In this document: positions 18,380-29,520 of the stretch, piece after piece
Layout: every line of letters starts with the position of its first letter
How positions within the stretch are numbered: the stretch's first letter is position 1
DNA from: Paracoccus sp. M683
GTDB taxonomy: Bacteria; Pseudomonadota; Alphaproteobacteria; Rhodobacterales; Rhodobacteraceae
NCBI RefSeq assembly: GCF_007096355.1
Contig: NZ_VKDF01000003.1
Location: 186,001 to 250,000 of the forward strand
Reading direction: 5' to 3'
Length of the DNA: 64,000 nt
Program-made: the position numbers and the translations under genes
The notes under the pieces: generated by a model
Seen by the model: the letters and a program-made list of their open reading frames with translations, nothing else
Told to the model about the DNA's origin: nothing
Databases searched by the model: none

Positions 18380-19789
18380 ATGGTCGAGATCCGGCTGACA
18401 AACACGAAGACGCGGCGGAAAGAGGGATTCACGCCGCTGGATCCGTCAAATGTGCGGCTGTATCTGTGTGGCCCGACCGTCTATGATCGCGCCCATCTGG
18501 GCAATGCGCGGCCGGTTCTGGTCTTTGACGTTCTGGTGGGGTTGCTGCGCCATGTCTATGGCGCGGATCAGGTGACCTATGTGCGCAATTTCACCGACGT
18601 CGATGACAAGATCAATGCCGAGGCGCAGCGCCGCAAGGGGTTGGGCAGCCCGCTGTCACTGGAAGACCTGATTTCCGAGCGGACCGAGGAAACGATCGGC
18701 TGGTATCACGCCGACATGGATGCACTTGGCGCGGCGCGGCCCGACTTTGAGCCCCGCGCGACCCAATATATCCCGCAGATGATCACGATGATCGAGACGC
18801 TGATCGCGCGCGGGAATGCCTATGCGAAGGCTGGGCATGTGCTGTTCCGGGTCCGCAGCTTTGACGATTACGGCAAGCTGTCGGGGCGGTCGGTCGATGA
18901 CATGATCGCGGGCGCCCGCGTCGAGGTTGCGCCGTTCAAGGAAGATCCGATGGATTTCGTTCTGTGGAAGCCGTCCGATGACGATCTGCCGGGTTGGGAC
19001 AGCCCCTGGGGCCGGGGGCGTCCGGGCTGGCATATCGAATGCTCGGCCATGTCGGCGGAACTGCTGGGTGACAGTTTCGACATTCATGGCGGCGGCATCG
19101 ACCTGCAATTCCCCCATCACGAAAACGAGGTCGCCCAAAGCTGCTGCGCCCATCCGCATGCGGGCTTTGCGAATGTCTGGCTGCATAACGAGATGTTGCA
19201 GGTCGAGGGCAAGAAGATGTCCAAATCCCTGGGCAACTTCTTCACCGTTCGCGACCTTCTGGATCAGGGCGTGCCGGGCGAGGTGATCCGCTTTGTCATG
19301 CTGTCCACGCATTACCGCAAGCCGATGGACTGGACCGATGTGAAACGCGCCGAGGCCGAGGCGGTGCTGCGTCGGTGGCGTGGCCTCACGGCGGGCATCG
19401 AGCCCGCCGCGACGCCTGCGCCCGCCGTCATCGCGGCGCTTGCCGATGACCTGAACACTGCGGGCGCGATTGCGGCGCTGCATGAATTGGCGGGGCAAGG
19501 CGATGGGGCGGGGCTGCTGGCCGGGGCGCGGATGCTGGGGCTGCTGACCGATGATCTTGGTGGTTGGGCCGAGGCGGGCGATGAGGCCGGCGCACTGATC
19601 GAGGCGCTGCTGGCGGCCCGGACCGACGCCCGCAAAGCCCGCGATTTCGCCCGCGCCGATGCGATCCGTGACGGGTTTGCAACGGCCGGGGTCGAGGTCA
19701 AGGATACGGTGGCGGGGGCCGAATGGTCGCTGGCCACGGGCTTTGATCTGGCACGGCTGAAGGCCTTGGTCGCAGAGGTTGGATCTTGA
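18380..19789 (+). CDS. cysS: Cysteinyl-tRNA synthetase
   Basis: A 469-residue class I synthetase that charges tRNA-Cys. The HIGH-like motif is HLGN at residues 39-42, just after the zinc ligand C30 ([10 protein letters not shown]). Further motifs are [20 protein letters not shown] and the HHENE zinc/substrate region. KMSKS lies at 279-283, and the DALR helical domain ends the protein. Length is normal. Its TGA is overlapped by a TTG start of the following gene, implying co-translation. Confidence 0.97.
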   Translation: MVEIRLTNTKTRRKEGFTPLDPSNVRLYLCGPTVYDRAHLGNARPVLVFDVLVGLLRHVYGADQVTYVRNFTDVDDKINAEAQRRKGLGSPLSLEDLISERTEETIGWYHADMDALGAARPDFEPRATQYIPQMITMIETLIARGNAYAKAGHVLFRVRSFDDYGKLSGRSVDDMIAGARVEVAPFKEDPMDFVLWKPSDDDLPGWDSPWGRGRPGWHIECSAMSAELLGDSFDIHGGGIDLQFPHHENEVAQSCCAHPHAGFANVWLHNEMLQVEGKKMSKSLGNFFTVRDLLDQGVPGEVIRFVMLSTHYRKPMDWTDVKRAEAEAVLRRWRGLTAGIEPAATPAPAVIAALADDLNTAGAIAALHELAGQGDGAGLLAGARMLGLLTDDLGGWAEAGDEAGALIEALLAARTDARKARDFARADAIRDGFATAGVEVKDTVAGAEWSLATGFDLARLKALVAEVGS

Positions 19790-20553
19790 CCCTTGCGATC
19801 TGCGCCGAGGCGCTGCGCGAACAGGACCCGGACCGCTTTGGCGCCATGCTGGCGGCTGCGCCGGATGACCGGCCCCGGCTGATCACGCTTTATGCGCTGA
19901 ACCTGGAACTGGCCCGCGCGCCCTTTCAATCGGCCGAACCGATGCTGGCCGAGATGCGGTTGCAATGGTGGATCGACCGGCTGGCGGAAATGGGGCAGGG
20001 CACGGCCCCGCCTTTTCATGACGTGCTGACGCCGCTATGGGACAGCTGGGGCCTTGCGGCCGGATCGCTGGTGCCGCTGGCCGACGCGCGGCGGCGCGAC
20101 GCGGCGCGCGACGCCTTTGCCGATCAGGCCGAGGTGCTGGCCTATGTCGATGCGACGGCGGGCGGTGTAATGTGGGCTGCGGCGCAGGCGCTTGGCGCGC
20201 CGGACGCTGCGCGGCAGGTGGTGGCGGCGCAGGCGCGGGGCGCGGGGATGGCGGCGTGGCTGCGGGCCTTGCCGCAATTGCAGGGCATGGGGCTGGGATT
20301 GGCGCGGCCGGGGCCGGATCACGTTGTGGCATTGGTACGGGCCGGAACCGACGCCTTGTCACAGGCGCGGGAATTGCGCCGCATCGTGCCGCGCCGGGCG
20401 GCGCCCGCGCTGTTCGCGGGATCGGGGACCGGCGCATTTCTGGCCGCGCTGGTCCGTGATGCCGGCGATATTGCGGCGCAGCCGACGGTTTCACCCTTTC
20501 GTCGCCGGGCCGCGCTGGCCCGGCTGGCCCTGACCGGGCGCTGGTGGGTCTGA
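19786..20553 (+). CDS. Squalene/phytoene synthase-like protein, NDUFAF6 type
   Basis: A 255-residue all-helical protein of the squalene/phytoene synthase superfamily. It lacks the paired Asp-rich DxxxD motifs expected of a prenyl synthase: the first site reads LNLELARAP. The region [23 protein letters not shown] instead resembles the mitochondrial complex I assembly factor NDUFAF6. I therefore favour an NDUFAF6-like role, perhaps in respiratory-complex assembly, over carotenoid synthesis. The start is TTG, sharing bases with the cysS stop (TTGA). No carotenoid genes are adjacent. Confidence 0.75.
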   Translation: MTLAICAEALREQDPDRFGAMLAAAPDDRPRLITLYALNLELARAPFQSAEPMLAEMRLQWWIDRLAEMGQGTAPPFHDVLTPLWDSWGLAAGSLVPLADARRRDAARDAFADQAEVLAYVDATAGGVMWAAAQALGAPDAARQVVAAQARGAGMAAWLRALPQLQGMGLGLARPGPDHVVALVRAGTDALSQARELRRIVPRRAAPALFAGSGTGAFLAALVRDAGDIAAQPTVSPFRRRAALARLALTGRWWV

Positions 20554-20557
20554 GCGG

Positions 20558-22450
20558 TCAGGTCGCGCCGGGATAACCCACCGATTTCAGCGCCGTTGCG
20601 ATTTCGTCCAGAACGACCGGGTCGTCGATCGTGGCGGGCATCTTGAAATCGTCGCCATCGGCGATCTTGGCCATGGTCGCGCGCAGGATCTTGCCTGACC
20701 GGGTCTTGGGCAGCCGGTCCACGACCACCGCCGTCTTGAAGGCCGCGACGGGGCCAATTTCATCGCGGACGCGGGCCACGACCTCTTTCACCACCTGCGC
20801 ATCGGGGGTGTCGACGCCCTTTTTCAGGCAGAGGAACCCAAGCGGCGATTGGCCCTTCAGGCTGTCAGCCACGCCAATCACCGCACATTCGGCAACGGCG
20901 GGATGGCCGGCCAGAACCTCTTCCATCGCGCCGGTCGACAGGCGGTGGCCAGCCACGTTGATCACGTCGTCGGTGCGCGCCATGATGTAAAGATAGCCGT
21001 CCTCGTCAACATAGCCCGCATCGCCGGTTTCGTAAAAGCCGGGGAAGTGGTCCAGATAGGATTTTCGAAACCGCCCTTCGGCATTCCACAGCGTCGGCAG
21101 GGTGCCGGGCGGCAGCGGCAGCTTCACGGCGATCGCGCCAAGCGTGCCGGCGGGAACGGGATGGCCGGCCTCGTCCAGGATCTGCACGTCATAGCCGGGC
21201 ATGGGATGGGTCGGGCTGCCTTTCTTGACCGGCAGCAACTCGATCCCCAAAGGGTTGGCGGCGATGGCCCAGCCCGTCTCGGTCTGCCACCAATGGTCGA
21301 TGACCGGGACATTCAGATGATCCTCGGCCCATTGCACGGTGTCGGGGTCGGCACGCTCGCCCGCCAGAAACAGCGCTTGCAGGGACGACAGGTCATAGGC
21401 GCCGATCAACTCGCCCTTCGGATCCTCGCGCTTGACGGCGCGGATGGCGGTGGGGGCGGTAAAAAAGCTTTTGACCCCGTGATCCTGAATCACCCGCCAG
21501 AAGGTGCCGGCATCGGGTGTGCCCACGGGCTTGCCTTCGAAGACGATGGTGGTGGCGCCGGCGATCAGCGGGGCATAGCAGATATAGCTGTGGCCCACGA
21601 CCCAGCCCACATCGGACGCCGCCCAGAACACGTCGCCGGCCTCGATGCCATAGACGTTCTTCATCGTCCACATCAGCGCGACCAGATGCCCGCCAGTGGC
21701 GCGCACCACGCCCTTTGGCTGGCCGGTCGTGCCGCTGGTGTAAAGCACATAGGCCGGATGGTTGCCCGGCACCGGCACGCAATCGGCGGGGATGGCGCCC
21801 TGCTGGAAGGCCTGCCATTCGAAATCGCGGCCCGGCGTCAGCGCGGCCTGATGTTCGGGGCGCTGGTAGATGACGGTGAAATCGGGCTTGTGCCCGGCCT
21901 GGTCGATGGCGCGGTCCAGCAGGGGTTTGTATTCGACGATCCGGCCCGGCTCCAACCCGCAGGACGCGGCGATGATCGCCTTGGGCTGGGCATCGTCGAT
22001 GCGCACGGCCAGTTCATGGGCGGCGAAACCGCCAAAGACGACGGAATGAATCGCGCCAAGCCGGGCACAGGCCAGCATTACCACCAGCGCCTCGGGGATC
22101 ATGGGCATATAGATGATGACCCGGTCGCCCTGGCTGATGCCGCGCGCGGCCAGCGCGCCGGCCAGCTGCGCGACCCTGCCTTGCAGGTCGGCATAGGTGA
22201 TCGAGGTTTTCCGCCCGGTGATCGGGCTGTCATGGATGATCGCCGCCTGATCGCCGCGCCCGGCCTGAACATGCCGGTCCACCGCGTTCCAGCAGGTATT
22301 GACCATGCCATCGGCAAACCATTCGCCCGCCGGACCCTGATCGAAGAAGGCGCGGCTTGGTGCCGCGATCCAGTCGATCGCCCGCGCCTGTTCCATCCAG
22401 AACCCCTCGGGATCGGCCTTCCAGCCCTCATAGATTTCGCGATAAGCCAT
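20558..22450 (-). CDS. prpE: Propionate-CoA ligase
   Basis: A 630-residue acyl-CoA synthetase that activates propionate to propionyl-CoA via an acyl-adenylate. The AMP-binding loop YTSGTTGQPKGVVR is clear, as are DVGWVVGHSYICYAPL, YETGDAGYVDEDGY and the catalytic Lys region KTRSGKILRATM. The N-terminal ACAS domain opening YREIYEGWKADPEGFW fits the propionyl rather than the acetyl branch. It faces the NDUFAF6-like gene, with four bases between their stops, and shares its strand with maeB upstream. Together they suggest use of short-chain acids, though the two genes are 139 bases apart. Confidence 0.92.
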   Translation of the reverse strand: MAYREIYEGWKADPEGFWMEQARAIDWIAAPSRAFFDQGPAGEWFADGMVNTCWNAVDRHVQAGRGDQAAIIHDSPITGRKTSITYADLQGRVAQLAGALAARGISQGDRVIIYMPMIPEALVVMLACARLGAIHSVVFGGFAAHELAVRIDDAQPKAIIAASCGLEPGRIVEYKPLLDRAIDQAGHKPDFTVIYQRPEHQAALTPGRDFEWQAFQQGAIPADCVPVPGNHPAYVLYTSGTTGQPKGVVRATGGHLVALMWTMKNVYGIEAGDVFWAASDVGWVVGHSYICYAPLIAGATTIVFEGKPVGTPDAGTFWRVIQDHGVKSFFTAPTAIRAVKREDPKGELIGAYDLSSLQALFLAGERADPDTVQWAEDHLNVPVIDHWWQTETGWAIAANPLGIELLPVKKGSPTHPMPGYDVQILDEAGHPVPAGTLGAIAVKLPLPPGTLPTLWNAEGRFRKSYLDHFPGFYETGDAGYVDEDGYLYIMARTDDVINVAGHRLSTGAMEEVLAGHPAVAECAVIGVADSLKGQSPLGFLCLKKGVDTPDAQVVKEVVARVRDEIGPVAAFKTAVVVDRLPKTRSGKILRATMAKIADGDDFKMPATIDDPVVLDEIATALKSVGYPGAT

Positions 22451-22589
22451 GATCCTCCTCCGGTGCTGCGGGCAGCTTGCGCCATGTTGTTACGCTGCGT
22501 CAGGTGCCCGCGCAAGAATCCTGCGCGGGGTGGTGGCGTCAACCCTGGCAGGGGCGCGACGATCCGCCGCAGTCGGGCGGGGGGCCGGA

Positions 22590-24869
22590 TCAGCCGTAAT
22601 GCGAGACAGGCGTTCCGGCCAGCGCCGACATGTTCAGCAGCCCCCGCGCGGTGATCGAGGGCGTCACGATATGGGCGCGGTTGCCCATGCCCATCAGGAT
22701 CGGCCCGACCTCCAGCCCGCTGGCGCGCATCTTCAGCGCGTTCCTGACGCCCGAGGCGGCGTCGCTGCTGGCAAAGATCAGCACATTGGCCGGGCCTTCC
22801 AGTCGCGATCCGGGGAAGATCCGCTCGCGCAGATCGGGGTCCAGCGCGCTGTCGACCTGCATTTCGCCATCGAACATGAAATCGACCTCGTGGCCTTTCA
22901 GCAGGTCCATCGCCTCGCGCATCTTGTGCCCGCCGGGCGTGTCGAGATTGCCGAATTGCGAATGGCTGCACAGGGCGATGCGCGGGGTGATGCCAAACCG
23001 GCGGACATGGCGTGCCGCGCCGATCGTGGCCTCCATCACCTCCAGCGGGGACGGGTCGTGATGGACCTGCGTGTCGGCAATGAACAGCGGCCCGTCTTCC
23101 AGGATGACCATCGACAAGGCACCCACCGGGTGCAGCCCGTCGCGCGCCAGGATCTGTCGCACATATTGCAGATGCCAGCTGTATTGGCCGAAGGTGCCGC
23201 AGATCAGGCTGTCGGCCTCGCCCCGGTGAACCATGACCGAGGCGATGGCGGTGGTGTTGGTGCGCATGATCGCCCGCGCGATGTCGGGCGAGACGCCGCG
23301 CCGCGCCATCAGGTGATGATAGGTTTCCCAGTAATCGCGGTAACGCGGGTCGTTTTCCGGGTTCACGATCTGGAAATCCTTGTCCGGCCGGATCGGCAGG
23401 CCGGCCCGTTCGGCCCGCATCTCGATCACCTCGGGACGGCCGATCAGGATCGGCACGTCGGTCGTTTCCTCGATCATTGCATTGGCGGCACGCAGCACGC
23501 GTTCATCCTCGCCCTCGGCAAAGACGATGTTGCGCGCGGCAAGCGCCGATGCCTCGAATACCGGGCGCATGATCAGCGCCGATTTGAAGACCGAGCCATC
23601 CAGCTTGCGCTTATAGGCATCCAGATCCTCGATCGGGCGCATTGCGACCTTGGTTTCCATCGCCGCGCGCGCAACGGCGGTCGAGACAACGCCGATCAGC
23701 CGCGGATCAAAGGGCTTGGGGATCAGGTAATCGGGGCCGAAGGTCAGGATCTCGCCGCGATAGGCGGCTGCGGCCTCGGCGGCGGTGGTGGCGCGGGCAA
23801 GGGCCGCGATGCCCTCGACGCAGGCGATTTCCATCTCGTCATTGATTTCGGTCGCGCCGACATCCAGCGCGCCCCGGAAGATGAAGGGAAAGCACAGGAC
23901 GTTATTGACCTGATTGGGAAAATCGCTGCGGCCGGTGGCGATGATCGCGTCGGGGGCGACGCTGCGGGCAGCGTCGGGCAGGATCTCGGGCGTGGGGTTG
24001 GCCAGCGCGAAGATGATCGGCGCCTTGGTCATACGCGAGACCATTTCAGGTTTCAGCACACCAGGCCCGCTGAGACCCAGGAACATGTCGGCGCCGTCGA
24101 TCACCTGGCCAAGGGTGCGCAGGTCGCTGTCCTGCGCGAACTCGGCCTTTTGCGGGTTCATATCCTCGGCACGGCCCTTGTAGACCAGCCCGTGAATGTC
24201 GCAGAGCCAGATATTCTCGCGCTTCACGCCCAGTTTCAGCAGCATGTTCAGACAGGCGATTCCCGCCGCGCCGCCGCCGGTCGAGACGATCTTGATGTCC
24301 TCGAACCGCTTGCCGGCCACGCGCAGCGCATTGGTGGCCGCCGCACCGACGACGATGGCGGTGCCGTGCTGGTCATCGTGAAAGACCGGGATGTTCATCC
24401 GTTCGCGGCACAGGCGTTCGACGACGAAACATTCGGGCGCCTTGATGTCCTCAAGGTTGATGGCGCCGAATGTCGGTTCCAGCGCGCAGACGATATCGGC
24501 CAGCTTTTCGGGATCGGCCTCGTCCACCTCGATGTCGAAACAGTCGATATTGGCGAATTTCTTGAACAGGACGGCTTTGCCTTCCATCACTGGCTTGGAT
24601 GCCAGCGCGCCGATATTGCCCAGCCCCAGCACCGCCGAACCGTTGCTGACAACCGCGACCAGATTTCCGCGCGCGGTGAAGCGGGCGGCATTTGCCGGGT
24701 CGATCTTGATCTCGACACAGGCCTCGGCCACGCCCGGCGAATAGGCCCGGCTAAGGTCGCGGCCATTGGCCAGGGGCTTGGTCGCCCGGACCTCCAGTTT
24801 GCCGGGGCGCGGAAATTCGTGATAATCCAATGCCGATTGGCGCGCATTGTCCTGCCTGCGATCGTCCAT
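22590..24869 (-). CDS. maeB: NADP-malic enzyme with C-terminal phosphotransacetylase-like domain
   Basis: A 759-residue MaeB-type malic enzyme, decarboxylating malate to pyruvate with NADP reduction. The N-terminal catalytic part shows [27 protein letters not shown] and a NAD(P)-binding [13 protein letters not shown]. The C-terminal 320 residues form the phosphate acetyltransferase-like domain ([11 protein letters not shown], then [13 protein letters not shown]) that usually acts in acetyl-CoA regulation rather than catalysis. I chose the ATG at 24869 because residues from [20 protein letters not shown] match the family; the frame is open to 24962. Confidence 0.94.
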   Translation of the reverse strand: MDDRRQDNARQSALDYHEFPRPGKLEVRATKPLANGRDLSRAYSPGVAEACVEIKIDPANAARFTARGNLVAVVSNGSAVLGLGNIGALASKPVMEGKAVLFKKFANIDCFDIEVDEADPEKLADIVCALEPTFGAINLEDIKAPECFVVERLCRERMNIPVFHDDQHGTAIVVGAAATNALRVAGKRFEDIKIVSTGGGAAGIACLNMLLKLGVKRENIWLCDIHGLVYKGRAEDMNPQKAEFAQDSDLRTLGQVIDGADMFLGLSGPGVLKPEMVSRMTKAPIIFALANPTPEILPDAARSVAPDAIIATGRSDFPNQVNNVLCFPFIFRGALDVGATEINDEMEIACVEGIAALARATTAAEAAAAYRGEILTFGPDYLIPKPFDPRLIGVVSTAVARAAMETKVAMRPIEDLDAYKRKLDGSVFKSALIMRPVFEASALAARNIVFAEGEDERVLRAANAMIEETTDVPILIGRPEVIEMRAERAGLPIRPDKDFQIVNPENDPRYRDYWETYHHLMARRGVSPDIARAIMRTNTTAIASVMVHRGEADSLICGTFGQYSWHLQYVRQILARDGLHPVGALSMVILEDGPLFIADTQVHHDPSPLEVMEATIGAARHVRRFGITPRIALCSHSQFGNLDTPGGHKMREAMDLLKGHEVDFMFDGEMQVDSALDPDLRERIFPGSRLEGPANVLIFASSDAASGVRNALKMRASGLEVGPILMGMGNRAHIVTPSITARGLLNMSALAGTPVSHYG

Positions 24870-25007
24870 TCTGCTTCTTCCCCCGCTGCCGACCTGTTGT
24901 CGTTGACCCTTGGTTAGCGCATTTTCTTTGCCACGAACAAGCGGGGCAACGCTTGCAAACACCTCTGACGGCGGCGAAACTGTCCGTCAGATTTCAGGAG
25001 AATGCCG

Positions 25008-25403
25008 ATGTCACTGCTGGATGCGGCGCGCGACGTGCGCGAGGCGGCCTATGCGCCCTATTCGAAATTCAAGGTCGGCGCGGCCGTCAGAGGGGCCTCG
25101 GGCGCGGTCTATCGCGGCTGCAATGTCGAGAATGTGGCCTATCCCGAGGGCACCTGCGCCGAGGCCGGCGCCATCGCGGCCATGGTGGCGGCCGGCGAGA
25201 CGCGGCTGGTCGAGGTTGCCGTCATCGCCGACAGCCCGGCCCCGGTGCCGCCCTGCGGTGGCTGCCGTCAGAAGCTGGCCGAATTTGGCGCGGCCGAGGT
25301 GCCGGTCACGCTGGCCACGACCGCAGGCGTGTTGCAGCAGACCACGATCGGGGATTTGCTGCCGGGCCGGTTCGACCTGTCGCATATGAGCCGCGCGGAA
25401 TGA
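25008..25403 (+). CDS. cdd: Cytidine deaminase
   Basis: A 131-residue zinc-dependent cytidine deaminase, converting cytidine and deoxycytidine to uridine forms. The opening YAPYSKFKVGAAV, the CAE catalytic motif (C50, E52) and PCGGC (C83, C86) supply the zinc ligands and proton shuttle. I chose the ATG at 25008, seven bases after AGGAG; an ATG two codons earlier lies too close to that site. It is the first gene of a five-gene nucleoside salvage operon, each gene overlapping the next by a few bases. The promoter should lie in the 138 bases separating it from divergent maeB. Confidence 0.95.
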   Translation: MSLLDAARDVREAAYAPYSKFKVGAAVRGASGAVYRGCNVENVAYPEGTCAEAGAIAAMVAAGETRLVEVAVIADSPAPVPPCGGCRQKLAEFGAAEVPVTLATTAGVLQQTTIGDLLPGRFDLSHMSRAE

Positions 25404-26692
25404 GCACTGATCCGCGCCCGGTCATTGCGCGCATTCGCGACGGGCGGGGGCTGGATGCGGCCGGGGCCGCGCTGATCGCACGCGGGCTTGCGGATGGTTC
25501 GGTCAGCGACGCGCAGGCGGGGGCCTTTGCCATGGCGGTTCTGACGCGCGGCGCGGGGCAGGGCGGGCGCGCGGCCCTGACCGCCGCGATGCGCGATTCG
25601 GGCGATGTACTGGTCTGGGATCTGCCAGGCCCGGTGCTCGACAAGCATTCAACCGGTGGCATCGGCGATACCGTCAGCCTGGTTCTCGCGCCGGTTCTGG
25701 CCGCGCTTGGGGCTTATGTGCCGATGATCTCGGGGCGGGGCCTGGGCCACACCGGCGGCACGCTGGACAAGCTGGAGGCGATTCCCGGCTATCAGGTCGA
25801 CATCAGCGAAGGCGAATTTCGCCGCGTTGTCGCTGATGTGGGTTGCGCCATCGTTTCCGCCACCGGCGAGATTGCCCCGGCGGACCGGCGGCTTTACGCG
25901 ATCCGCGACGAAAGCGGCACGGTGGAAAGCCTTGATCTGATCACCGCCTCGATCCTGTCCAAGAAGCTTGCGGCTGGCTTGCAGGGCCTGGTGCTGGACG
26001 TGAAATGCGGCTCGGGCGCGTTTTCCAAGACGCCGGATGCGGCCGAGGCCCTGGCCCGTGCGCTGGTGCGAACCGGGACCGAACTGGGCTGCCCGACGCG
26101 CGCGCTGATCACGGATATGGATCAGCCACTGGCGCGCGCCGCCGGCAATGCGCTGGAATTGCGCGCGGCCATCGCGGCCCTCAGGGGTGAGGGTGGTGCG
26201 CTGGCCGATCTGTCGCTGGCCCTTTCGGCGCGATGTCTGGATCTGGGCGGGTTGACCGGCGATCCGTCTGCGGTCATCGCCAGCGGCGCTGCGGCGGAAC
26301 GCTTTGCGCGCATGGTCGCGGCGCTTGGCGGGCCTGCGGATCTGCTGGACAATCCCGATGCCCATCTGCCGGCCGCCCCGGTGATCCGCGCGGTCCATGC
26401 GGTCCGGCCCGGCCATGTCACGTCCATCGACACCGAGGCGCTTGGCCATGCGGTCGTGGCCCTTGGCGGCGGGCGGGTACAGGCGGGGGACCGCATCGAC
26501 CCTCGGGTGGGGCTTGCCGATCTGCTGCGGATCGGCGAAGAAACGCGATCAGACCGACCGCTGGCCATGGTGCATGCCGCAACCGAGGCGCAGGCCGACC
26601 GGGCCATCCGGGCCGTGGCGGCGGCCTATCACCTGGGCGAGGCGCCCAAAGCGCGCCCGCTGATCCTGAAGGACATTGCCGCCGATGACTGA
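25400..26692 (+). CDS. deoA: Thymidine phosphorylase
   Basis: A 430-residue pyrimidine nucleoside phosphorylase that splits thymidine (and often uridine) with phosphate into base and (deoxy)ribose-1-phosphate. The signature DKHSTGGIGDTVSLVLAPV is present, followed by MISGRGLGHTGGTLDKLEAI, LDVKCGSGAF and ITDMDQPLARAAGN. The ATG overlaps the cdd stop (ATGA). Its pentose-1-phosphate product is the substrate of the next enzyme, DeoB. Confidence 0.95.
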   Translation: MSTDPRPVIARIRDGRGLDAAGAALIARGLADGSVSDAQAGAFAMAVLTRGAGQGGRAALTAAMRDSGDVLVWDLPGPVLDKHSTGGIGDTVSLVLAPVLAALGAYVPMISGRGLGHTGGTLDKLEAIPGYQVDISEGEFRRVVADVGCAIVSATGEIAPADRRLYAIRDESGTVESLDLITASILSKKLAAGLQGLVLDVKCGSGAFSKTPDAAEALARALVRTGTELGCPTRALITDMDQPLARAAGNALELRAAIAALRGEGGALADLSLALSARCLDLGGLTGDPSAVIASGAAAERFARMVAALGGPADLLDNPDAHLPAAPVIRAVHAVRPGHVTSIDTEALGHAVVALGGGRVQAGDRIDPRVGLADLLRIGEETRSDRPLAMVHAATEAQADRAIRAVAAAYHLGEAPKARPLILKDIAADD

Positions 26693-27875
26693 CGCGCGCG
26701 CCTTTCTGATCGTCATGGACAGCGTCGGCATCGGCGGTGCGCCCGACGCCGATCGCTTTTTCAACGACGGCCGGCCCGATACCGGGGCCAATACCCTTGG
26801 CCATATCGCACAGGCGCGCCCGTTGCACATGCCGGTGCTGGCGGGGCTGGGGCTGGGGGCGGCGGTGCGGTTGGCCTCGGGTCAGGAGGCGCCGGGGCTG
26901 ATGGCCGAACCGCAGGGTCTGTGGGGTGCCGCAACCGAAGTGTCGAACGGCAAGGATACGCCGTCGGGCCATTGGGAAATCGCCGGCGTTCCCGTCCCCT
27001 GGGACTGGCATTATTTTCCCGACACCCATCCCAGCTTTCCGCCCGAGGTGACGGCCCGCATCCGTGAACTGGCCGGGACGGCGGGGATTCTGGGCGACTG
27101 CCACGCCTCGGGCACCACCGTGATCGAGCAGCTGGGCGAGGAACATCTGCGGACCGGCTGGCCGATCTGCTATACCTCGGCTGACAGCGTGTTGCAGATT
27201 GCCGCGCATGAGGAAGCCTTTGGCCTGCAACGGCTGCTGGATCTGTGCCGCGATCTGGCGCCGATGCTGCATGCGATGCGCGTGGGCCGGGTGATCGCGC
27301 GGCCCTTCCTCGGGACCGACAGGGCCAGTTTCCAGCGCACCCCCAACCGTCGCGATTTCGCCATCGCACCGCCCTCGGATACCATCCTGGACATTGCCGC
27401 CGCCCATGGCCGCGTGACCCATGCCATCGGCAAGATCGGTGACATCTTCAGCCATCGCGGCATCGCCCATCTGCACAAGGGCAAATCCGATGCCGACTTG
27501 GCCGAACACCTGATCCGCCTTGGCCATCAGGCCGAGCCGGGCAGTCTGACATTTGCCAATTTCGTCGAGTTCGACACAAATTTCGGCCACCGGCGCGATA
27601 TTCCCGGCTATGCCGAACAGCTGGAATGGTTCGATACCATTGCCGGTCGGTTCCTTGCCACGCTGCGCCCCGGCGATCTGGCCATCTTCACCGCCGATCA
27701 TGGCAATGATCCCTCCTGGACAGGCTCCGACCACACCCGCGAAAGGGTGCCGGTCGTGGGCTGGGGGCGCGGGTCGCGCGCCATCGGGCAGGTGGCATTC
27801 AGCGATCTCGGCGCATCGGTCCTTGATGTGCTGGATCTGCCCATAACAACAAGAAAAGGCACAAGCTTTCTATGA
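26685..27875 (+). CDS. deoB: Phosphopentomutase
   Basis: A 396-residue metal-dependent mutase of the alkaline phosphatase fold that turns (deoxy)ribose-1-phosphate into the 5-phosphate. Motifs include LIVMDSVGIGGAPDA (first metal Asp), GANTLGHIA, GKDTPSGHWE with the phosphoacceptor Thr, and the late FTADHGNDPSWTGSDHTRE metal site. The ATG at 26685 overlaps the deoA stop by eight bases; an upstream TTG is also in frame. It converts the DeoA product for entry into central metabolism. Confidence 0.95.
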   Translation: MTDARAFLIVMDSVGIGGAPDADRFFNDGRPDTGANTLGHIAQARPLHMPVLAGLGLGAAVRLASGQEAPGLMAEPQGLWGAATEVSNGKDTPSGHWEIAGVPVPWDWHYFPDTHPSFPPEVTARIRELAGTAGILGDCHASGTTVIEQLGEEHLRTGWPICYTSADSVLQIAAHEEAFGLQRLLDLCRDLAPMLHAMRVGRVIARPFLGTDRASFQRTPNRRDFAIAPPSDTILDIAAAHGRVTHAIGKIGDIFSHRGIAHLHKGKSDADLAEHLIRLGHQAEPGSLTFANFVEFDTNFGHRRDIPGYAEQLEWFDTIAGRFLATLRPGDLAIFTADHGNDPSWTGSDHTRERVPVVGWGRGSRAIGQVAFSDLGASVLDVLDLPITTRKGTSFL

Positions 27876-28840
27876 AAGGTCTCAAGAAAACCGAATTGCA
27901 CCTGCATCTGGAAGGTGCTGCCACCCCGGCCTTCATCCGCGGTCTGGCCGCCGAGAAAAGCGTGAACCTGACTGGCGTTTTCGATGAACGCGGCCATTAC
28001 GCCTATCAGGATTTCAACGAATTTCTCAGCGTGTACGAAGCCGCGACCAGCGTGCTGAAAACGCCCGCCGATTATGCGCGTCTGTTGCAATCGGTGCTGG
28101 AGGAATGCGGTGAACAGGGCGTGATCTATGCCGAGCTGTTCGTCTCGCCCGAGTTTTGCGGCGGCGGCGATCTGTCGGCCTGGCGCGACTATCTGGGTGC
28201 GATGACCGAGGTGGCCGACAAGATGCGCGCCGAGGGTGTCGACAGTCGCGCCATCGTGACCCTTATCCGCCATTTCGGGCCGGATCGCGGCAGGAAAACC
28301 GCCATCTGTGCCGCCGAGACAGCGGGCGATTGGGTGACCGGCTTTGGCATGGGCGGCGCCGAACTGATGGGCCGCGCCACCGATTTTGCCTGGAGCTATG
28401 ATGCCGCGCGCGAGGCCGGGCTGGGCCTGACCTGTCATGCAGGCGAATGGGGTGGCCCTGCCAGCATCCGCGACGCACTGGAACTGGGCATCAGCCGCAT
28501 CGGCCACGGCGTTCAGGCCATCGACGACCCCGCACTGGTCGAGGAACTGGCCGAACGCGGTATCGTGCTGGAGATCTGCCCCGGATCGAATGTCGCGCTG
28601 CGGGTCTATCCTGACTGGCGGTCACACCCCATTGCCCGGCTGCGCGATGCCGGGGTGAAGGTCACCGTCTCGACCGATGATCCGCCGTTTTTCCACACGA
28701 CGATGGGGCGCGAATATGACCTTCTGGCCCAGACCTTCGGCTGGCAAGAGGATGATTTCCGCCAGATCAACCTGATGGCGGTCGATGCCGCCTTCTGCGA
28801 CGATGCGACCAAGAACCGCCTGAGGAAGGAATTTGCATGA
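27872..28840 (+). CDS. add: Adenosine deaminase
   Basis: A 322-residue TIM-barrel adenosine deaminase producing inosine. Zinc ligands lie in ELHLHLEGA (H10, H12). The downstream motifs [17 protein letters not shown] and VSTDDPPFF carry the catalytic His and Asp residues. It overlaps deoB by four bases (ATGA) and upp by four bases. Its presence extends the operon from pyrimidine to purine nucleoside use. Confidence 0.93.
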   Translation: MKGLKKTELHLHLEGAATPAFIRGLAAEKSVNLTGVFDERGHYAYQDFNEFLSVYEAATSVLKTPADYARLLQSVLEECGEQGVIYAELFVSPEFCGGGDLSAWRDYLGAMTEVADKMRAEGVDSRAIVTLIRHFGPDRGRKTAICAAETAGDWVTGFGMGGAELMGRATDFAWSYDAAREAGLGLTCHAGEWGGPASIRDALELGISRIGHGVQAIDDPALVEELAERGIVLEICPGSNVALRVYPDWRSHPIARLRDAGVKVTVSTDDPPFFHTTMGREYDLLAQTFGWQEDDFRQINLMAVDAAFCDDATKNRLRKEFA

Positions 28841-29475
28841 GCCAGCAGCCGCACCTGACCGTCGTGACCCACCCGCTGATCCAGCACAAGCTGTCGATCA
28901 TGCGCGACAAGACCACCTCGACCGCCAGCTTTCGCCGGCTGCTGCGCGAGATCAGCCTGCTTCTGGCCTATGAGGTCACGCGCGAACTGGACCTGACGAC
29001 CGAGCGGATCGAAACCCCGCTTGGCCCCATGGACGCCCCCCGGCTAGAGGGCAAGAAGCTGGCGCTGATCTCGATTCTTCGGGCTGGCAACGGTCTGATG
29101 GATGGGATCCTCGAACTGATTCCTGCGGCGCGGGTGGGCTTTATCGGCCTCTACCGCGACCCCGAGACGCTGCAACCGGTAAAATACTACTCAAAAGTTC
29201 CGGCGCAGCTGGATGCGCGCATGACCATCGTGGTCGACCCGATGCTGGCCACCGGCAACAGCTCGGCAGCGGCCATCGACATGCTGAAGGCCGAAGGTGC
29301 GAAAAACATTCGTTTTCTCTGCCTTCTGGCCGCGCCGGAAGGGGTCGAACGGATGCGCCAAAGCCATCCTGACGTGCCGATTTTCACGGCTGCGCTGGAC
29401 GAACGGCTGGATGATCACGGCTATATCGTGCCGGGGCTGGGAGATGCAGGAGATCGGATGTTCGGCACGAAATAG
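28837..29475 (+). CDS. upp: Uracil phosphoribosyltransferase
   Basis: A 212-residue type I phosphoribosyltransferase that recovers uracil as UMP using PRPP. Recognisable parts are [31 protein letters not shown], the PRPP loop [16 protein letters not shown] and the C-terminal [13 protein letters not shown]. It is the last gene of the cdd-deoA-deoB-add-upp operon and uses uracil released from uridine by the phosphorylase. A 45-base gap precedes the next gene, with no evident terminator. Confidence 0.96.
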   Translation: MSQQPHLTVVTHPLIQHKLSIMRDKTTSTASFRRLLREISLLLAYEVTRELDLTTERIETPLGPMDAPRLEGKKLALISILRAGNGLMDGILELIPAARVGFIGLYRDPETLQPVKYYSKVPAQLDARMTIVVDPMLATGNSSAAAIDMLKAEGAKNIRFLCLLAAPEGVERMRQSHPDVPIFTAALDERLDDHGYIVPGLGDAGDRMFGTK

Positions 29476-29520
29476 CGGCGCATTAACCGGCGATTAGCCT
29501 GCCTGGTCTAGAACAGGGCC

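Noticed and set aside
20849..22654. A 601-residue plus-strand open frame opposite prpE
   Set aside because: Antisense shadow of a propionyl-CoA ligase with intact motifs.
22449..24917. An 822-residue plus-strand open frame opposite maeB
   Set aside because: It is the GC-rich antisense shadow of a clearly recognisable malic enzyme and has no family features.
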